From contig NZ_CP045369.1 in NCBI RefSeq assembly GCF_009363535.1, positions 1,747,001 through 1,811,000 of the forward strand: 64,000 nt of DNA, read 5' to 3'. The notes under the pieces were generated by a model, which was given only the letters and a program-made list of their open reading frames with translations, did not search any database and was not told the DNA's origin. The translations under genes and the position numbers were made by a program. The DNA comes from Microbulbifer sp. THAF38 (GTDB lineage Bacteria > Pseudomonadota > Gammaproteobacteria > Pseudomonadales > Cellvibrionaceae). Shown here one piece after another: positions 50,869 to 61,133 of this stretch (positions are counted from its first letter, which is position 1; each line of letters opens with the position of its first letter).

Positions 50869-52251
50869 ATGGCGTACGTGCAGGAGTCCTCCCAGCAGTC
50901 AAACCGATTAGGCCTATTGGCCATATTCGTTGCGCTGTTTATTATCGCTATCGATATTAGCGCCTTCTCCCCGGCGGTCCCGGCCATCGAAAGGGAGATG
51001 AATATGGATATTACTACTTCACAATGGGTTATTAATGGCTATGGATTGGTCTTTGGGGTACTGGTTGTTACCGGGGGGCGTATAGCAGACATTATCGGTC
51101 GACGTCGTACTTTTATAGCTGGAGCCAGTATTTTTTTGCTCTTTTCCCTTGTCGGTGGGCTTTCAATCAATGTGCCAATGCTACTGGCAAGTCGGGCGGC
51201 GATGGGTGTAGGGGCCGCTCTCATGTGGCCTGCGATTCTGGGTATGGCTTATAACCTGATGCCGGAAGAGCGCGCAGGGGAAACTGGGGGATTGATTATG
51301 GCGGTTTGTGGTCTGGCCAATACCTTAGGCCCGGTTGTGGGCGGCTTGTTGGCAGACCTACTGAGTTGGCGCTGGATATTTTTCTTCAATTTGCCTATTG
51401 CTACTGTCGCAGTGTATATGTGTTGGAAATTTACCCCTCTAGATGCCCCCTATGATCCGGATGAAAAAATTGATTATCTTGGTGTTGTTGCCCTTACAGG
51501 TTCGTTGTTAAGTTTTCTCCTGGCCTTAAGCTTTGCTTCTGAGAATGGTTTTCTGAACCCTTTAGTCGTAGGGCTGTTATCTTTATTTCTATTGTTCAGT
51601 GTTGCCTTTTTTATTATAGAAATAAAAGCCGGTGATATTGCGCTGATTCCACCAGACATCATTGAAAACAAGCGTTTCTTGGCCGCAGGTGCAGTTACGC
51701 TCTTTACTTCTGTAACTTTCTTCTCAGTTATTTTGTACCTACCACAATTCTTATCTAATGTACGAGGCTTTTCTACTATACAGTCAGGATTGGCCCTGGT
51801 CCCAATGATGGTTGCTTTTGGACTGATGTCCTTTGTTGCAGGAAAATTATATTTGAGAACAGGAGGGAAGCTACTAGTCTGTGTTGGGATTCTTAGTATG
51901 AGTCTGGGGATGTTCTTTTTATCCAGGCTGAGTCAAGGTTATGAGTATATCTTTGGGTTAATCATTTTAGGGGCAGGCCTTGGGCTATTTAACCCCTCAA
52001 CTACAACGATGGTTATTGCCATCGTTAATCCCAATCGTGCCAGCCTGGCGAGTGCCATTATTTATATGCTTAAAATTACCGGGGGGGCTGTCGGTTTAGG
52101 TGTTAATGCAGCGATATTGGGTTTTTCACAGAATATAACATCAGGTATTGGCCGGGCATTTGAGGTGAATGCCTGTTTCGCATTTGTGGGCTTTGTCATT
52201 GCGTTTTTATTTATGAGTGCACCCAGAATCCCAGAGCGGGAAGAGGGGTAA
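50869..52251 (+). CDS. DHA2-family MFS drug exporter, paralog 1
   Basis: 460 residues from ATG 50869 (a TTG frame starts at 50842). Fourteen membrane segments as in EmrB/QacA. Motif A GGRIADIIGRRRTF (about 72-85) and motif C GPVVGGLLADLLSWRWIFFFN (about 165) mark a proton-driven exporter. First of three tandem paralogs on the + strand. No EmrA adaptor gene is adjacent. Confidence 0.93.
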   Translation: MAYVQESSQQSNRLGLLAIFVALFIIAIDISAFSPAVPAIEREMNMDITTSQWVINGYGLVFGVLVVTGGRIADIIGRRRTFIAGASIFLLFSLVGGLSINVPMLLASRAAMGVGAALMWPAILGMAYNLMPEERAGETGGLIMAVCGLANTLGPVVGGLLADLLSWRWIFFFNLPIATVAVYMCWKFTPLDAPYDPDEKIDYLGVVALTGSLLSFLLALSFASENGFLNPLVVGLLSLFLLFSVAFFIIEIKAGDIALIPPDIIENKRFLAAGAVTLFTSVTFFSVILYLPQFLSNVRGFSTIQSGLALVPMMVAFGLMSFVAGKLYLRTGGKLLVCVGILSMSLGMFFLSRLSQGYEYIFGLIILGAGLGLFNPSTTTMVIAIVNPNRASLASAIIYMLKITGGAVGLGVNAAILGFSQNITSGIGRAFEVNACFAFVGFVIAFLFMSAPRIPEREEG

Positions 52252-52339
52252 TGGCTGGAATGAGGGAGTATGTGGAGAAGGCTGAAACAAATATCCTATT
52301 TTTGGGTTCTCATCCAAAACTGCTGAAGGAAGTAGGTTA

Positions 52340-53725
52340 GTGGAGCAACCGAAGATTTCAAGGGCACAGGTCTATGGGTTATCTTCAGCTGCCCTGGCCC
52401 TCTTTCTGATCGCTATTGATATGAGTGCATTTGCCCCCGCGCTACCTGCCATAGAGAATGAATTTGGTTTTGATATTACTACCTCACAATGGGTAATCAA
52501 TGGCTATGCGCTTGTATTCGGTATCTTGGTGGTTACTGGCGGGCGCTTGGCTGATATTTATGGAAGAAAACGCGCATTTATTACGGGGACTGGCATTTTT
52601 GCCCTTTGCTCACTATTAGGTGGGCTTTCTATCGATATGGCGATGCTATTGGTGGTCCGCTGTTTAATGGGCATAGGGGCAGCATTAATGTGGCCATCAA
52701 TTATAGGAATGACATATAGCTTGGTATCTAAAGAGTATGCAGGCCAGGTTGGTGGAGGTTTAATGGCAGTCTTGGGGCTGGCGAATATAGTCGGGCCTAT
52801 TGCTGGTGGAGTTTTAGCAGAATATTTGAGCTGGCGCTGGATATTTTATATAAATATTCCCCTTGCGCTTACAGTAATTCTATTATGTTGGAAGCCAGTG
52901 CCTGATGATGTTCCAACGGGTACACGTGAGAAAGTCGATTACCTGGGAGTCATCACATTAAGTGTTTCGCTATTTAGTCTTTTAATTTCCTTGAATCTGG
53001 CCTCTGAGATTGGATTTAGGCACCCACTGGTAGTCTACTTGTTAATGGCATTCCTAATATTTATATGTCTCTTTATCGTTTTAGAGAGACGTAATCAAGA
53101 GATGGCTTTGATTCCGGCAGATATCATCACAAATAAAACATTTTGTGTTGTGAGTATTGTAACGCTGTTATCCGCAATGATGTTTTTTGCGGTTCTATTG
53201 TTTATGCCACAATTCTTCATTGAATATCGAGGATTTACTGCCGTCCAGTCTGGGTTTGCAATGGTTCCTCTTATGGCTACTTTTGCCTTGACTTCCTACC
53301 TCTCTGGGGCTCTTCATAAACAGCTGGGGGCTAAGATCTTGATCTGTGTAGGGCTTGTCTGCAAGGGAGCAGGGATTTTTTCCCTATCATACCTTAATCA
53401 TGAGTCTGAATATCTGGAGCTTATTCCCGGGTTGATTATTCTAGGTATTGGTATAGGCCTGTTTAACCCAGCGGTAACTACTGTAGCTGTTTCGGTTGTT
53501 GATTCAAGTCGTTCAAGCTTGGCTAGTGCGATTCTATATATGTTCAAGATTGCTGGAGGGGCATTGGGGTTGGGGATCAATGCGACTATCGTGGCGTTCG
53601 CCCCAGATGTGGTTGAAGGTATTGGTCGAGCCTATACGGTGAATGCCTACTTTGCCCTCAGTGCATTTATCATTGCTGTTTTCTTTGTTCCAGGGCCGAT
53701 ACCCAAAGTGCTTTCAGGGCGTTAG
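52340..53725 (+). CDS. DHA2-family MFS drug exporter, paralog 2
   Basis: 461 residues, GTG start with AAGGAAGTAGG upstream. Motif A GGRLADIYGRKRAF and motif C GPIAGGVLAEYLSWRWIFYIN. The shared segment ITTSQWVINGYALVFGILVV is almost the same in all three paralogs. It is 88 bases after paralog 1 and may be co-transcribed. Confidence 0.93.
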   Translation: MEQPKISRAQVYGLSSAALALFLIAIDMSAFAPALPAIENEFGFDITTSQWVINGYALVFGILVVTGGRLADIYGRKRAFITGTGIFALCSLLGGLSIDMAMLLVVRCLMGIGAALMWPSIIGMTYSLVSKEYAGQVGGGLMAVLGLANIVGPIAGGVLAEYLSWRWIFYINIPLALTVILLCWKPVPDDVPTGTREKVDYLGVITLSVSLFSLLISLNLASEIGFRHPLVVYLLMAFLIFICLFIVLERRNQEMALIPADIITNKTFCVVSIVTLLSAMMFFAVLLFMPQFFIEYRGFTAVQSGFAMVPLMATFALTSYLSGALHKQLGAKILICVGLVCKGAGIFSLSYLNHESEYLELIPGLIILGIGIGLFNPAVTTVAVSVVDSSRSSLASAILYMFKIAGGALGLGINATIVAFAPDVVEGIGRAYTVNAYFALSAFIIAVFFVPGPIPKVLSGR

Positions 53726-53894
53726 TAGCTAAGGAGGAGCGTGTTGCTCATTTTAGAGTAACTTAAGACTTGATACGAAATAAGTAATTTGGAAATGAAA
53801 GAGTAAGTAAATTTTGACATAGTGGATGATTGAAAAATGACTAAAAAACGCTGATCAAGATTGAAATCTAAAGTGGTGCAGAAGGAGTCAATTT

Positions 53895-55283
53895 ATGTCG
53901 GCGTCAAATTCCTCTCTAGGTAGGGAGCAATATCTAGGGCTTACGGCCCTATCTATGGCAGTGTTCCTTGTTGCTAATGACTTTACCGCTTTTGCTCCAG
54001 CATTGCCTGCTATAGAAAATGAGTTTAACGTGGACATAACCACCTCGCAGTGGATTATTAATGGTTATGCATTGGTCTTTGGTGTTTTAATTATCACCGG
54101 TGGTCGCCTTGCTGATCTCTATGGTAGAAGAAATATATTCTTTTGTGGCACCTTGGTTTTTATGTTTTTTTCACTTCTGGGGGGCTTGGCTGTTAATGTT
54201 TACATGCTCTTGATTTCCAGGGCTTTGATGGGGATCGGAGCGGCAATGATGTGGCCATCCGTCCTGGGGATGACCTATAACTTGATGCCCGAGGATCGCT
54301 CAGGCCAGGCTGGTGGGTTAATTATGGCAGTTTGTGCCTTTGCTAATGCCATAGGCCCGGTATTGGGGGGGACACTGGCTGACCTTTTAAGTTGGCGTTG
54401 GATATTTTTAATCAACATCCCCATTGCTTCACTCGCCATGTTTGTATGCTGGAAGGTGGTTCCGTTCGAGCCTCCAGAGCAGACAGATGAGAAAATTGAC
54501 TATCCAGGTGTCGCGACTCTCTCAATTTCTTTATTTGGTTTGCTATTTGCTCTGGATATGTCTGGGCAGATCGGTTTCAAGCATCCGCTAATTATCGCGC
54601 TCTTGACAGTGTTTTGTGTGTTTATTTGTGTTTTTGCTATTACTGAATATCGAACAGGACGCAATGCGCTAGTTCCAGGTGATGTTATCGGTAATAGGAA
54701 ATTTCTTGCGGCAAGTGTTGTTACCCTATTAGTTGCTGTCTTATATTTCTCAGCGCTACTATATGTCCCACAGTTTTTGACAAAAACACAGGGATACAGT
54801 GCGATGCAGTCCGGTATGTCACTGATTCCGTTAATGGTTATTTCAGGGGTATTCGCCTATTTGTCTGGACGTTTCTATGAAGTCATTGGGCCAAGGTGGC
54901 TGGCGGGAGCGGGGGTACTGTGCATGTGTGTGGGAATGTTTATGCTGTCTCATCTAAACGACCATACAGGATTTGTGGCCCTCTTGCCGGGTATGGCAAT
55001 GCTGGGTACTGGCATTGGCCTATTCAATCCTGCAATTACCACCGCTGCAATCACTGCCGTATCACCAAGCCGGGCAAGCCTTGCTGGGGCTGTTTTGTAT
55101 ATGTTTAAAATTGCTGGCGGCGCTATTGGGCTTGGTATGAATGCGACTATTGTGGCTTTTGCCCCTGATATTGCTTCAGGTATTGATCGGGCATTCACGG
55201 TTAATGCCTATCTTGCTCTTGCGGGGTTGATTGGCTGCTTGTTTTTTGTTGGTGCTAGCCAGAAGAAAGAGGTATCTGGTTAG
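53895..55283 (+). CDS. DHA2-family MFS drug exporter, paralog 3
   Basis: 462 residues, ATG with AGAAGGAG upstream. Motif A GGRLADLYGRRNIF and motif C GPVLGGTLADLLSWRWIFLIN. In the first helix it has AND in place of the AID of the others (VANDFTAF). A 169-base gap before it may hold its own promoter. Confidence 0.93.
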   Translation: MSASNSSLGREQYLGLTALSMAVFLVANDFTAFAPALPAIENEFNVDITTSQWIINGYALVFGVLIITGGRLADLYGRRNIFFCGTLVFMFFSLLGGLAVNVYMLLISRALMGIGAAMMWPSVLGMTYNLMPEDRSGQAGGLIMAVCAFANAIGPVLGGTLADLLSWRWIFLINIPIASLAMFVCWKVVPFEPPEQTDEKIDYPGVATLSISLFGLLFALDMSGQIGFKHPLIIALLTVFCVFICVFAITEYRTGRNALVPGDVIGNRKFLAASVVTLLVAVLYFSALLYVPQFLTKTQGYSAMQSGMSLIPLMVISGVFAYLSGRFYEVIGPRWLAGAGVLCMCVGMFMLSHLNDHTGFVALLPGMAMLGTGIGLFNPAITTAAITAVSPSRASLAGAVLYMFKIAGGAIGLGMNATIVAFAPDIASGIDRAFTVNAYLALAGLIGCLFFVGASQKKEVSG

Positions 55284-55438
55284 CCTACCTAATGAGTACA
55301 CCTATAAGTAAATAGTTCTTCAAAATGGCGATCATTTTAGGGTTGACGAGAAGGGTTATATGGTAATCATTGTATTTTTTATCCTTCTATTCTCCCTTGA
55401 GTACTAAAATATCGAAGTCTCGCCAAAGTAAATCCTGT

Positions 55439-55955
55439 CTAAGTCTTTGTTTTTCGAAAATAAATATGATCGGCATAAGTCTTTCCGCCAATCATGTGGG
55501 CTTCTGGGATGATCATATCAAGATGAAAGCCGCACTTCCCGAGCACCCGCTCTGAAGCAATGTTACCTTCTGTTACTACTGCCTTATATTGCGCAATACC
55601 ATGCTCTAAATAGGCCCATTCCATTAAGCCGGTAAGCGATTCGGTACCATAACTTTTTCCATGGAACTCTGGTAACAATAAATAGCCAACTTCGGCTATG
55701 CCGTTCTCTAATTGAAGCCCAGTAACCCCCATTTTCTGGCCGGAGAGTTTATCTATAATAGTCATGCACAACCAAGTAGTAGAGTTCGCATCCCAGGGGG
55801 CAAGTCTTGATTCAAACTTAGACTTTAATGCTGTTTCATCTGGGGCATCGAAACATAACTGGATTACTTGAGGGTTAGTATGCAAAGCTCTCAAATAGTG
55901 ACCAATCACCCTCGGTGATAGGTGACATGGTTAAGCGCTGGGTACTTACTTTCAT
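55439..55955 (-). pseudogene. GNAT acetyltransferase (RimJ-like) with a frameshift near the start
   Basis: The main frame (55909 to 55439) gives 156 residues with the GNAT core: AEVGYLLLPEFHGKSYGTESL (acetyl-CoA loop, about 70-90) and NIASERVLGKCGFHLD. Upstream, another frame from ATG 55955 encodes a typical GNAT N-terminus (VSTQRLTMSPITEGDWSLFES) that would join smoothly as FES-LHTNPQVI if one base of the TTT at 55884-55886 were removed. So either a one-base insertion inactivated the gene, the base is a sequencing error, or translation starts at 55909. It was a small-molecule or protein N-acetyltransferase. Confidence 0.78.
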
Positions 55956-56102
55956 TCTTTGTTCAACTCTCCATTTGTGCATTAATTTTGATGATATTTC
56001 AGGTTAGCTTGAAAGTTGGCCTAAATTTTTAAATGGGAGTGAGTCTGCGAAGTAAGTTTGAAATAAATCCAACTTCGCAGATACCTAAAGATTGAGAGGT
56101 AA

Positions 56103-56369
56103 TTAAAGTTTTTTCTCATCAACGGTAGAATTCATTACGGCCACACAGGGGCTTCCCGGTCCTGCACAAGGCCCTTCTAAAATATATGTGGCGCGTCTAT
56201 TGCAACCGGAAGCACCGTATGTGCGTCGGTCTAGTTGGTGAATGGTCATGGATTTAGCGTCACAGTTTAGGTCAAAAGGTGCTCTTTTTGAGACGGTTTC
56301 TTCCATGAGAGAGGTACAGCCACTTAATAAAGTAACCAAAATGCTTGACCAGATTAATTTGCGTCCCAC
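56103..56369 (-). CDS. small lipoprotein of unknown function
   Basis: 88 residues with lipobox LLSGC (Cys about 18). The mature part APFDLNCDAKSMTIHQLDRRTYGASGCNRRATYILEG has paired Cys and a GCGxRA-like motif often seen in small outer-membrane-associated lipoproteins of gammaproteobacteria. Single gene. Nothing further is known to me. Confidence 0.8.
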   Translation of the reverse strand: MGRKLIWSSILVTLLSGCTSLMEETVSKRAPFDLNCDAKSMTIHQLDRRTYGASGCNRRATYILEGPCAGPGSPCVAVMNSTVDEKKL

Positions 56370-56642
56370 GGGTAATCCTTTTCTATAAAGTTGATGAAGT
56401 AGATAGGGTGAACATACAAAGGCCTAAGCTTGTTGAATGTTAATAGATTTATTAATACAAGCTTGCCTTTGTTTCCTATTGTTGAAATTTAGGTTTATTG
56501 CCCTTTAAGGTCTAGGTGACAATTATATTGTTAAAGTTATCCTTTGGGGAGTGGACATTCAGGCTTTTGTCGTATGTTAACGATCTCTTAGCTAAGAGAT
56601 ATCGTCTTATATTGATCGTTAGTACCAATTATCCTATCATGA

Positions 56643-57038
56643 TTACTTGCCTGAAGGTTGTTTACCGTGCTTCCAAGCGGATTGCACCTTAAATCGCTTA
56701 ATAAGATCTTGAATCTTGGGGCTCGTGCAGCTTGCCTCTTCTATTTCCCTATATACCATGTCGGTTGCTCGCTTGCCTGCATCAAGGAGTATCTGTGAGG
56801 CCTGCTTGTCCGTGAGGCTTGGCTTTTTATTTTTAATGTATTGGGAGGACATTCGGGTAACCAGCTCATAATTGGCTAGAAATAGAGCTAGCTCCTGCTC
56901 TGTCGGCTTGTAACATTTACCCGCTGCGGCGCTAGACAGGGTAAAGTGCTCATACATCTTAAGGATTTCAGGCGTGCTCTGAGCAGCGGCGGCTGAGTTG
57001 GATAGGAGTGCGATAGTTAGAGTTATAATAGCTTGCAT
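56643..57038 (-). CDS. small secreted helical protein
   Basis: 131 residues, signal peptide 1-19 (cleavage after AAA). The mature part is helical and Lys-rich with two Cys (CYKP near 41 and SCTSP near 108). Periplasmic; family not recognised. Confidence 0.75.
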   Translation of the reverse strand: MQAIITLTIALLSNSAAAAQSTPEILKMYEHFTLSSAAAGKCYKPTEQELALFLANYELVTRMSSQYIKNKKPSLTDKQASQILLDAGKRATDMVYREIEEASCTSPKIQDLIKRFKVQSAWKHGKQPSGK

Positions 57039-57205
57039 ATCACTCCCATATGATGAATAGCTAATGTTGATTTAATTCAGTAAATCTCTTTGTTGTACTA
57101 TTTAAAACTGATTAGGTTTTGCTCATTTGTTGTAGTGTGCGTTGCTTGTAGATTGTTGGTCTTTTTCTGGATATATTCCTGATTTCCATTTTTGCTTACA
57201 CCAAT

Positions 57206-57829
57206 TCAAAAAAATGGTTCTAACATGTGACCTCTTTTCCCCCAAAATTTACACCATCGACCGGCAGATACTACGACATGTAGATTGAAAGATGTGCCTG
57301 TCTCTTCGGGTGCCTGATCTGGGATCTTAATTTTATGTGATTCAGAATATCTACTTGCTAATTTAATTAGATCCTCACCATATCTAACCAGCTCTGAAGG
57401 CTGTTGGTATTCAAATGATTTAGCCAGTAGGTCTTCACCAATAATTTCCTTGCAATCTTTCAAAAGCTGGGCTCTGAAAGAGTAAGCATCCACATAACCC
57501 AATAGACTATTGCTGTAATAGGGGATGCCATCACACGGAGGAGAGAGCTCTAGTACATAGTATCCAGTTAATCTGGAGAGAAATTCTTCTTCACTTATTT
57601 CTTGATTTGAGCCTTTGTACTTCTCTTTAGCCCACAGGGTAGCTGCTTCGTCGATGCCTACTTGGGGCGTATTGAGGGTTTCAAAAGCAGAGATTGATAT
57701 CTCTTCAAACCTTTGTTCTAGTCTTTTCCTCCCAAACCAAACTTTTCCTAAAAGCTTTTTAGTGATTTTCTTAAATTCTTCTTCATGTCCAGGTTTTGCC
57801 TTGTTGGCTGGGTTCCAATCAAGCCCCAT
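57206..57829 (-). CDS. hypothetical cytoplasmic protein
   Basis: 207 residues, no signal or membrane segments. N-terminus MGLDWNPANKAKPGHEEEF is characteristic of an uncharacterised bacterial family I have seen only as hypothetical. Conserved-looking LSPPCDGIPYYSN segment near residue 95, and a C-terminal SAGRWCKFWGKRGHMLEPFF. It stands alone. Confidence 0.72.
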   Translation of the reverse strand: MGLDWNPANKAKPGHEEEFKKITKKLLGKVWFGRKRLEQRFEEISISAFETLNTPQVGIDEAATLWAKEKYKGSNQEISEEEFLSRLTGYYVLELSPPCDGIPYYSNSLLGYVDAYSFRAQLLKDCKEIIGEDLLAKSFEYQQPSELVRYGEDLIKLASRYSESHKIKIPDQAPEETGTSFNLHVVVSAGRWCKFWGKRGHMLEPFF

Positions 57830-58078
57830 GGATCCTTCCTTGCGATGTAAACTTTTTAAGACCCCTAGAATATAATAGTTTGATCGGCGTTGCGAATTGC
57901 TCTGCTTAGATGGGAGTTACACACATAGCTCGATAAGATAATTGGCCAAGAGGCTTGGATATAGAAGTGACACAGACTACCTTTCGACGATCAGAGTGTC
58001 ATATATTGTAATGGGGTTGGCACTAGATGGTTGATTTTTACATTTGTCTTTACAGTGTGGTATTTTTTCACCTTTTTC

Positions 58079-58987
58079 TTAATTTTGCTGCAAATGCTCA
58101 CAAATAAAATCCACACATAATTTAATTTTGGGTATTTGATATTTGCTGCGCTCATAAAGTAGAAAAATGCCAATATCGCCCCCGGGGCTAACAGAAACCT
58201 TCCCCTGGGTCGGTACTTGTACCAATTCCCCGGATTCCAGGTGTTCACAAATACTCCATGAAGGTACACAGAACATGCCGCGGTGATTCAGTGCTGCGGC
58301 CAGTAGTGCCTTACCATTATTGCTAATCATGTGGGTGGATAGTTTTAGTGGCTCCCAGTGATCGCCATCGAAATAGTGCCAGTCTATAGGGCCTCTGGGG
58401 CCACGATATTGCAGGGCTTGGGCAGACTCGATAGCTTGTTTGTTCAGCGGAAACTCCTGCCCCAGGGCGTTTAGGTACTCTGGCGTGGCGGTGAGTGAGA
58501 ATTCGTTTTTGGATAGGCGCTTGGCGATGACATGCTCGTCGGGGGCATAGCCTCCACGTATGGCGATATCTACTGGGTCCTTGCCCAGCTGGGCAAGGTC
58601 GTCGCTGTAGTGCAGATCAAAAACAATTTTGGGGTAACGCTGGGCGAATTCTTCCAGCAAGGGTGTCAGGTGTTGTTCCCCATAAGAGGGCAGGCAGCTG
58701 ATGCGAATCAACCCGCTCGGTGCCTCGAAGGTTTGGCTCACCAGTTCGTCGGCTTGCTCCAGTTGGCGAATGGTTTCACTGGTCATGGAATAGTAAAGTT
58801 TGCCCAGCTCGGTAACCTCCACCTTGCGGGTGCTGCGCTGCAATAACTCTACCCCTAGGGACTGTTCCAGATCCCGAACCCGCCGGGAGATGGAGGAGGC
58901 GGGCACATCAAATTCCTCGGCTACGGCAGTAAAACTGCATAGTTCTGCTACTCGTTTGAAGTAGCGTAATGCCCTGATTTTGTCCAT
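58079..58987 (-). CDS. LysR-family transcriptional regulator
   Basis: 302 residues from ATG 58987 (a longer frame reaches 59059 but starts away from the family N-terminus). HTH at about 3-62 with FTAVAEEFDVPASSISRRVRDLEQSLGVELLQRSTRKV, then a substrate-binding domain (90-295). Divergent from the quinone oxidoreductase gene with 147 bases between, so it probably regulates that gene and itself. Confidence 0.94.
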   Translation of the reverse strand: MDKIRALRYFKRVAELCSFTAVAEEFDVPASSISRRVRDLEQSLGVELLQRSTRKVEVTELGKLYYSMTSETIRQLEQADELVSQTFEAPSGLIRISCLPSYGEQHLTPLLEEFAQRYPKIVFDLHYSDDLAQLGKDPVDIAIRGGYAPDEHVIAKRLSKNEFSLTATPEYLNALGQEFPLNKQAIESAQALQYRGPRGPIDWHYFDGDHWEPLKLSTHMISNNGKALLAAALNHRGMFCVPSWSICEHLESGELVQVPTQGKVSVSPGGDIGIFLLYERSKYQIPKIKLCVDFICEHLQQN

Positions 58988-59134
58988 AAAGTCTCTATTT
59001 TTGGCTCTTCTTGCGGGTATCCCGCCTTTATTATTGTCAGAAAGACAAAAGACTTCCACTGGTAGCTCACTGTTTCATAGGCGGGCTAGGGGGCACTATC
59101 GTCATCATTCCTGAACAGATGACTAGAGGGACTA

Positions 59135-60148
59135 ATGAAAGCACTCAAAATTACTCAGTATGGTGATATCGACAGCAGCCTGGCTTTTCAAGAGGCCAAT
59201 GTACCTGAGCCGGGTGCTGGCGAGGTACTGATTAAAATAAATGCAGCGAGTATCAACCCCATAGATCTGATGGTGATGCGCGGTGAAATGAAAGCTGTAA
59301 AGAAGCTCAATCTACCAGTGGGTATCGGCCGTGACCTAAGTGGTGAGGTGGTCTCTGTGGGTAATGGGGTCTCCCAATATCAGCCCGGTGAAGAGGTCTT
59401 CGCCAGGGTGGGGGAGGATCATGTAGGAACTCTTGCCCAGTATCTGGTAGTGGATGCTTCTCACTTGGCGAAAAAGCCCAACAATCTCACCCATGAAGAG
59501 GCTGCAAGCGTCCCCCTGGTGGGGCTGACTTCCTACCAGGCCCTGATTCAAGTTGCGGGTTTGAAAAAGGGAGAGAAAGTATTGATTCATGCGGGTTCCG
59601 GTGGCATTGGCTCTATGGCTATTCAGCTCGCTAAGGCTTACGGCGCTTATGTGATAACAACAACCAGTAGCGCCAATGTGGAATGGGTGCGCAAGCTTGG
59701 TGCGGATCAGGTGATCGACTACAAAAAAGAAAACTATCTGGACCTGCTGTCTGATATTGATGTGGTTTATGACACCCTCGGTAAGCAATTCACATTAGAC
59801 GCTTTCAAAGTCTTGAAGAAAGGTGGCAGGGTAGTATCTATCGCAGGGGTGGTGGACCCGCAGACGGCGAGGGAATTGGGTATCAACTGGTTGTTGCGCA
59901 AGTTGATCCGCCTAAAGTCGCGTCCGATATTGAAGCTGGCGAAAGAGAAAAACGCATTTTATCGTATGGTCATCATGCAGGCGAATGGCGCCCAGCTCAA
60001 AGAGTTGGGGGCCCTGTATCAGGACAAGATAATTCATCCGGTCGTCGATAGGGTTTATCCCTTCGAGCAGAGCCTGGCTGCCTTCACTTACTTGAATACC
60101 AAGCGGGCAAAAGGCAAAGTGGTTATTTCACTGGCGAATAGCGGTTGA
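59135..60148 (+). CDS. NADPH:quinone oxidoreductase-like (zinc-free MDR) enzyme
   Basis: 337 residues of the medium-chain reductase superfamily. N-terminal catalytic part with INAASINPIDLMVMRGE and GIGRDLSGEVVSVG (no zinc ligands), Rossmann part with VLIHAGSGGIGSMAIQLAKA (about 148-167) and DVVYDTLG. It would reduce quinones or enones with NADPH in the cytoplasm. Likely regulated by the divergent LysR protein. Confidence 0.93.
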   Translation: MKALKITQYGDIDSSLAFQEANVPEPGAGEVLIKINAASINPIDLMVMRGEMKAVKKLNLPVGIGRDLSGEVVSVGNGVSQYQPGEEVFARVGEDHVGTLAQYLVVDASHLAKKPNNLTHEEAASVPLVGLTSYQALIQVAGLKKGEKVLIHAGSGGIGSMAIQLAKAYGAYVITTTSSANVEWVRKLGADQVIDYKKENYLDLLSDIDVVYDTLGKQFTLDAFKVLKKGGRVVSIAGVVDPQTARELGINWLLRKLIRLKSRPILKLAKEKNAFYRMVIMQANGAQLKELGALYQDKIIHPVVDRVYPFEQSLAAFTYLNTKRAKGKVVISLANSG

Positions 60149-60187
60149 TGCGCTGGATTCTTTAAGGTTGCTTCTTCGCTAAGATGT

Positions 60188-60217
60188 CAGCCATACCTTG
60201 AGATTTGGGTATGGCTG
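60188..60217 (+). terminator. hairpin after the quinone oxidoreductase gene
   Basis: CAGCCATACC pairs with GGTATGGCTG around a 10-base loop; a T-rich stretch follows only after ~10 bases. Confidence 0.55.
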
Positions 60218-60621
60218 CCACTGACTTTTAACTTTCACTATTTATCTTCTTATCCTCGGGCGCAGTTGATCAATGCCTATCGATTGCATTCCTGTTTTTT
60301 TAAAATTTTATAGGGCCCTGTTATTGAAGGGAGATAGTTTCTCCCAATGTATCTGTAAAATAATTGCCATCAATTTCCGGCTTTAATTGAGGGGTTATGA
60401 GACTTACCTCACATAACTACCTCAGATTGCAACTTCTCTGTGATGAAAATTATCAACGGCCGGTTTCCCTAGATTTGACTTCCCTCACATCTGCCCATTT
60501 CTGTATTCACTACAATGCCGCTGGCTGAAAGGTCCCTGTTTTCAGGCATTTCAATGTGGCCCATAAGGGGCTTGCACATCGCTGGTTTTCATTGATAAGG
60601 ATTGGGTCAGAGGTAGGCCAC
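60218..60621. other. intergenic region
   Basis: About 400 bp with no recognised gene. It should hold the promoter of the three-gene operon that follows. Confidence 0.5.
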
Positions 60622-61131
60622 ATGTTCAGAATTTTGCAGGTAACACTCCTTCTTTTATTGGCTGTCGCAGTGAATGCGCAGGATGTCAGTCGAGATGATA
60701 TCCGTGGTTTGGATGAACAGATCCAGGATGTCAAAAAAGATGTGATCGACCTCACCGCGACTTTGGCGCAGCTGGAAGAGAAACTGTTGTTTCCCTCAAA
60801 TACCCAGGTGGCCCTGTTTGTTTCTGTTGCCGACGAAAAGCCATTTGAGCTGGAATCTGTAGAGATTACGCTCAATGGGGAGATCGTTGCGCACCACCTC
60901 TACACCTATCGCGAAATTGAATCTCTGCAGAAGGGTGGGGTGCAAAAAATTTATACCGGTAATGTGCAGGCGGGTGCGCACCCGTTGCAGGTGCGCTTTA
61001 TCGGTAAGACCCCCTCCGGTAAAGATTATCAGGCCAATGCCTCTTACCAGATCGATAAGGCAGTGGGGCCCAAGTTTGTTGAGATCAGGATTTCCGGAAC
61101 CGAGTCCGAGATTAACTTCAAGGACTGGTAA
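60622..61131 (+). CDS. secreted protein, first gene of the TPR operon
   Basis: 169 residues from ATG 60622, chosen because a signal peptide follows (MFRILQVTLLLLLAVAVNAQ); an upstream extension to 60556 is rejected. A short coiled-coil (IRGLDEQIQDVKKDVIDLTATLAQLEEKL, about 25-53) precedes a beta-rich domain (TQVALFVSV..., VEITLNGEIV, YTGNVQAGAHPLQVRF), which looks Ig-like. Periplasmic. It ends 2 bases before the TPR gene. Confidence 0.82.
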   Translation: MFRILQVTLLLLLAVAVNAQDVSRDDIRGLDEQIQDVKKDVIDLTATLAQLEEKLLFPSNTQVALFVSVADEKPFELESVEITLNGEIVAHHLYTYREIESLQKGGVQKIYTGNVQAGAHPLQVRFIGKTPSGKDYQANASYQIDKAVGPKFVEIRISGTESEINFKDW

Positions 61132-61133
61132 TC

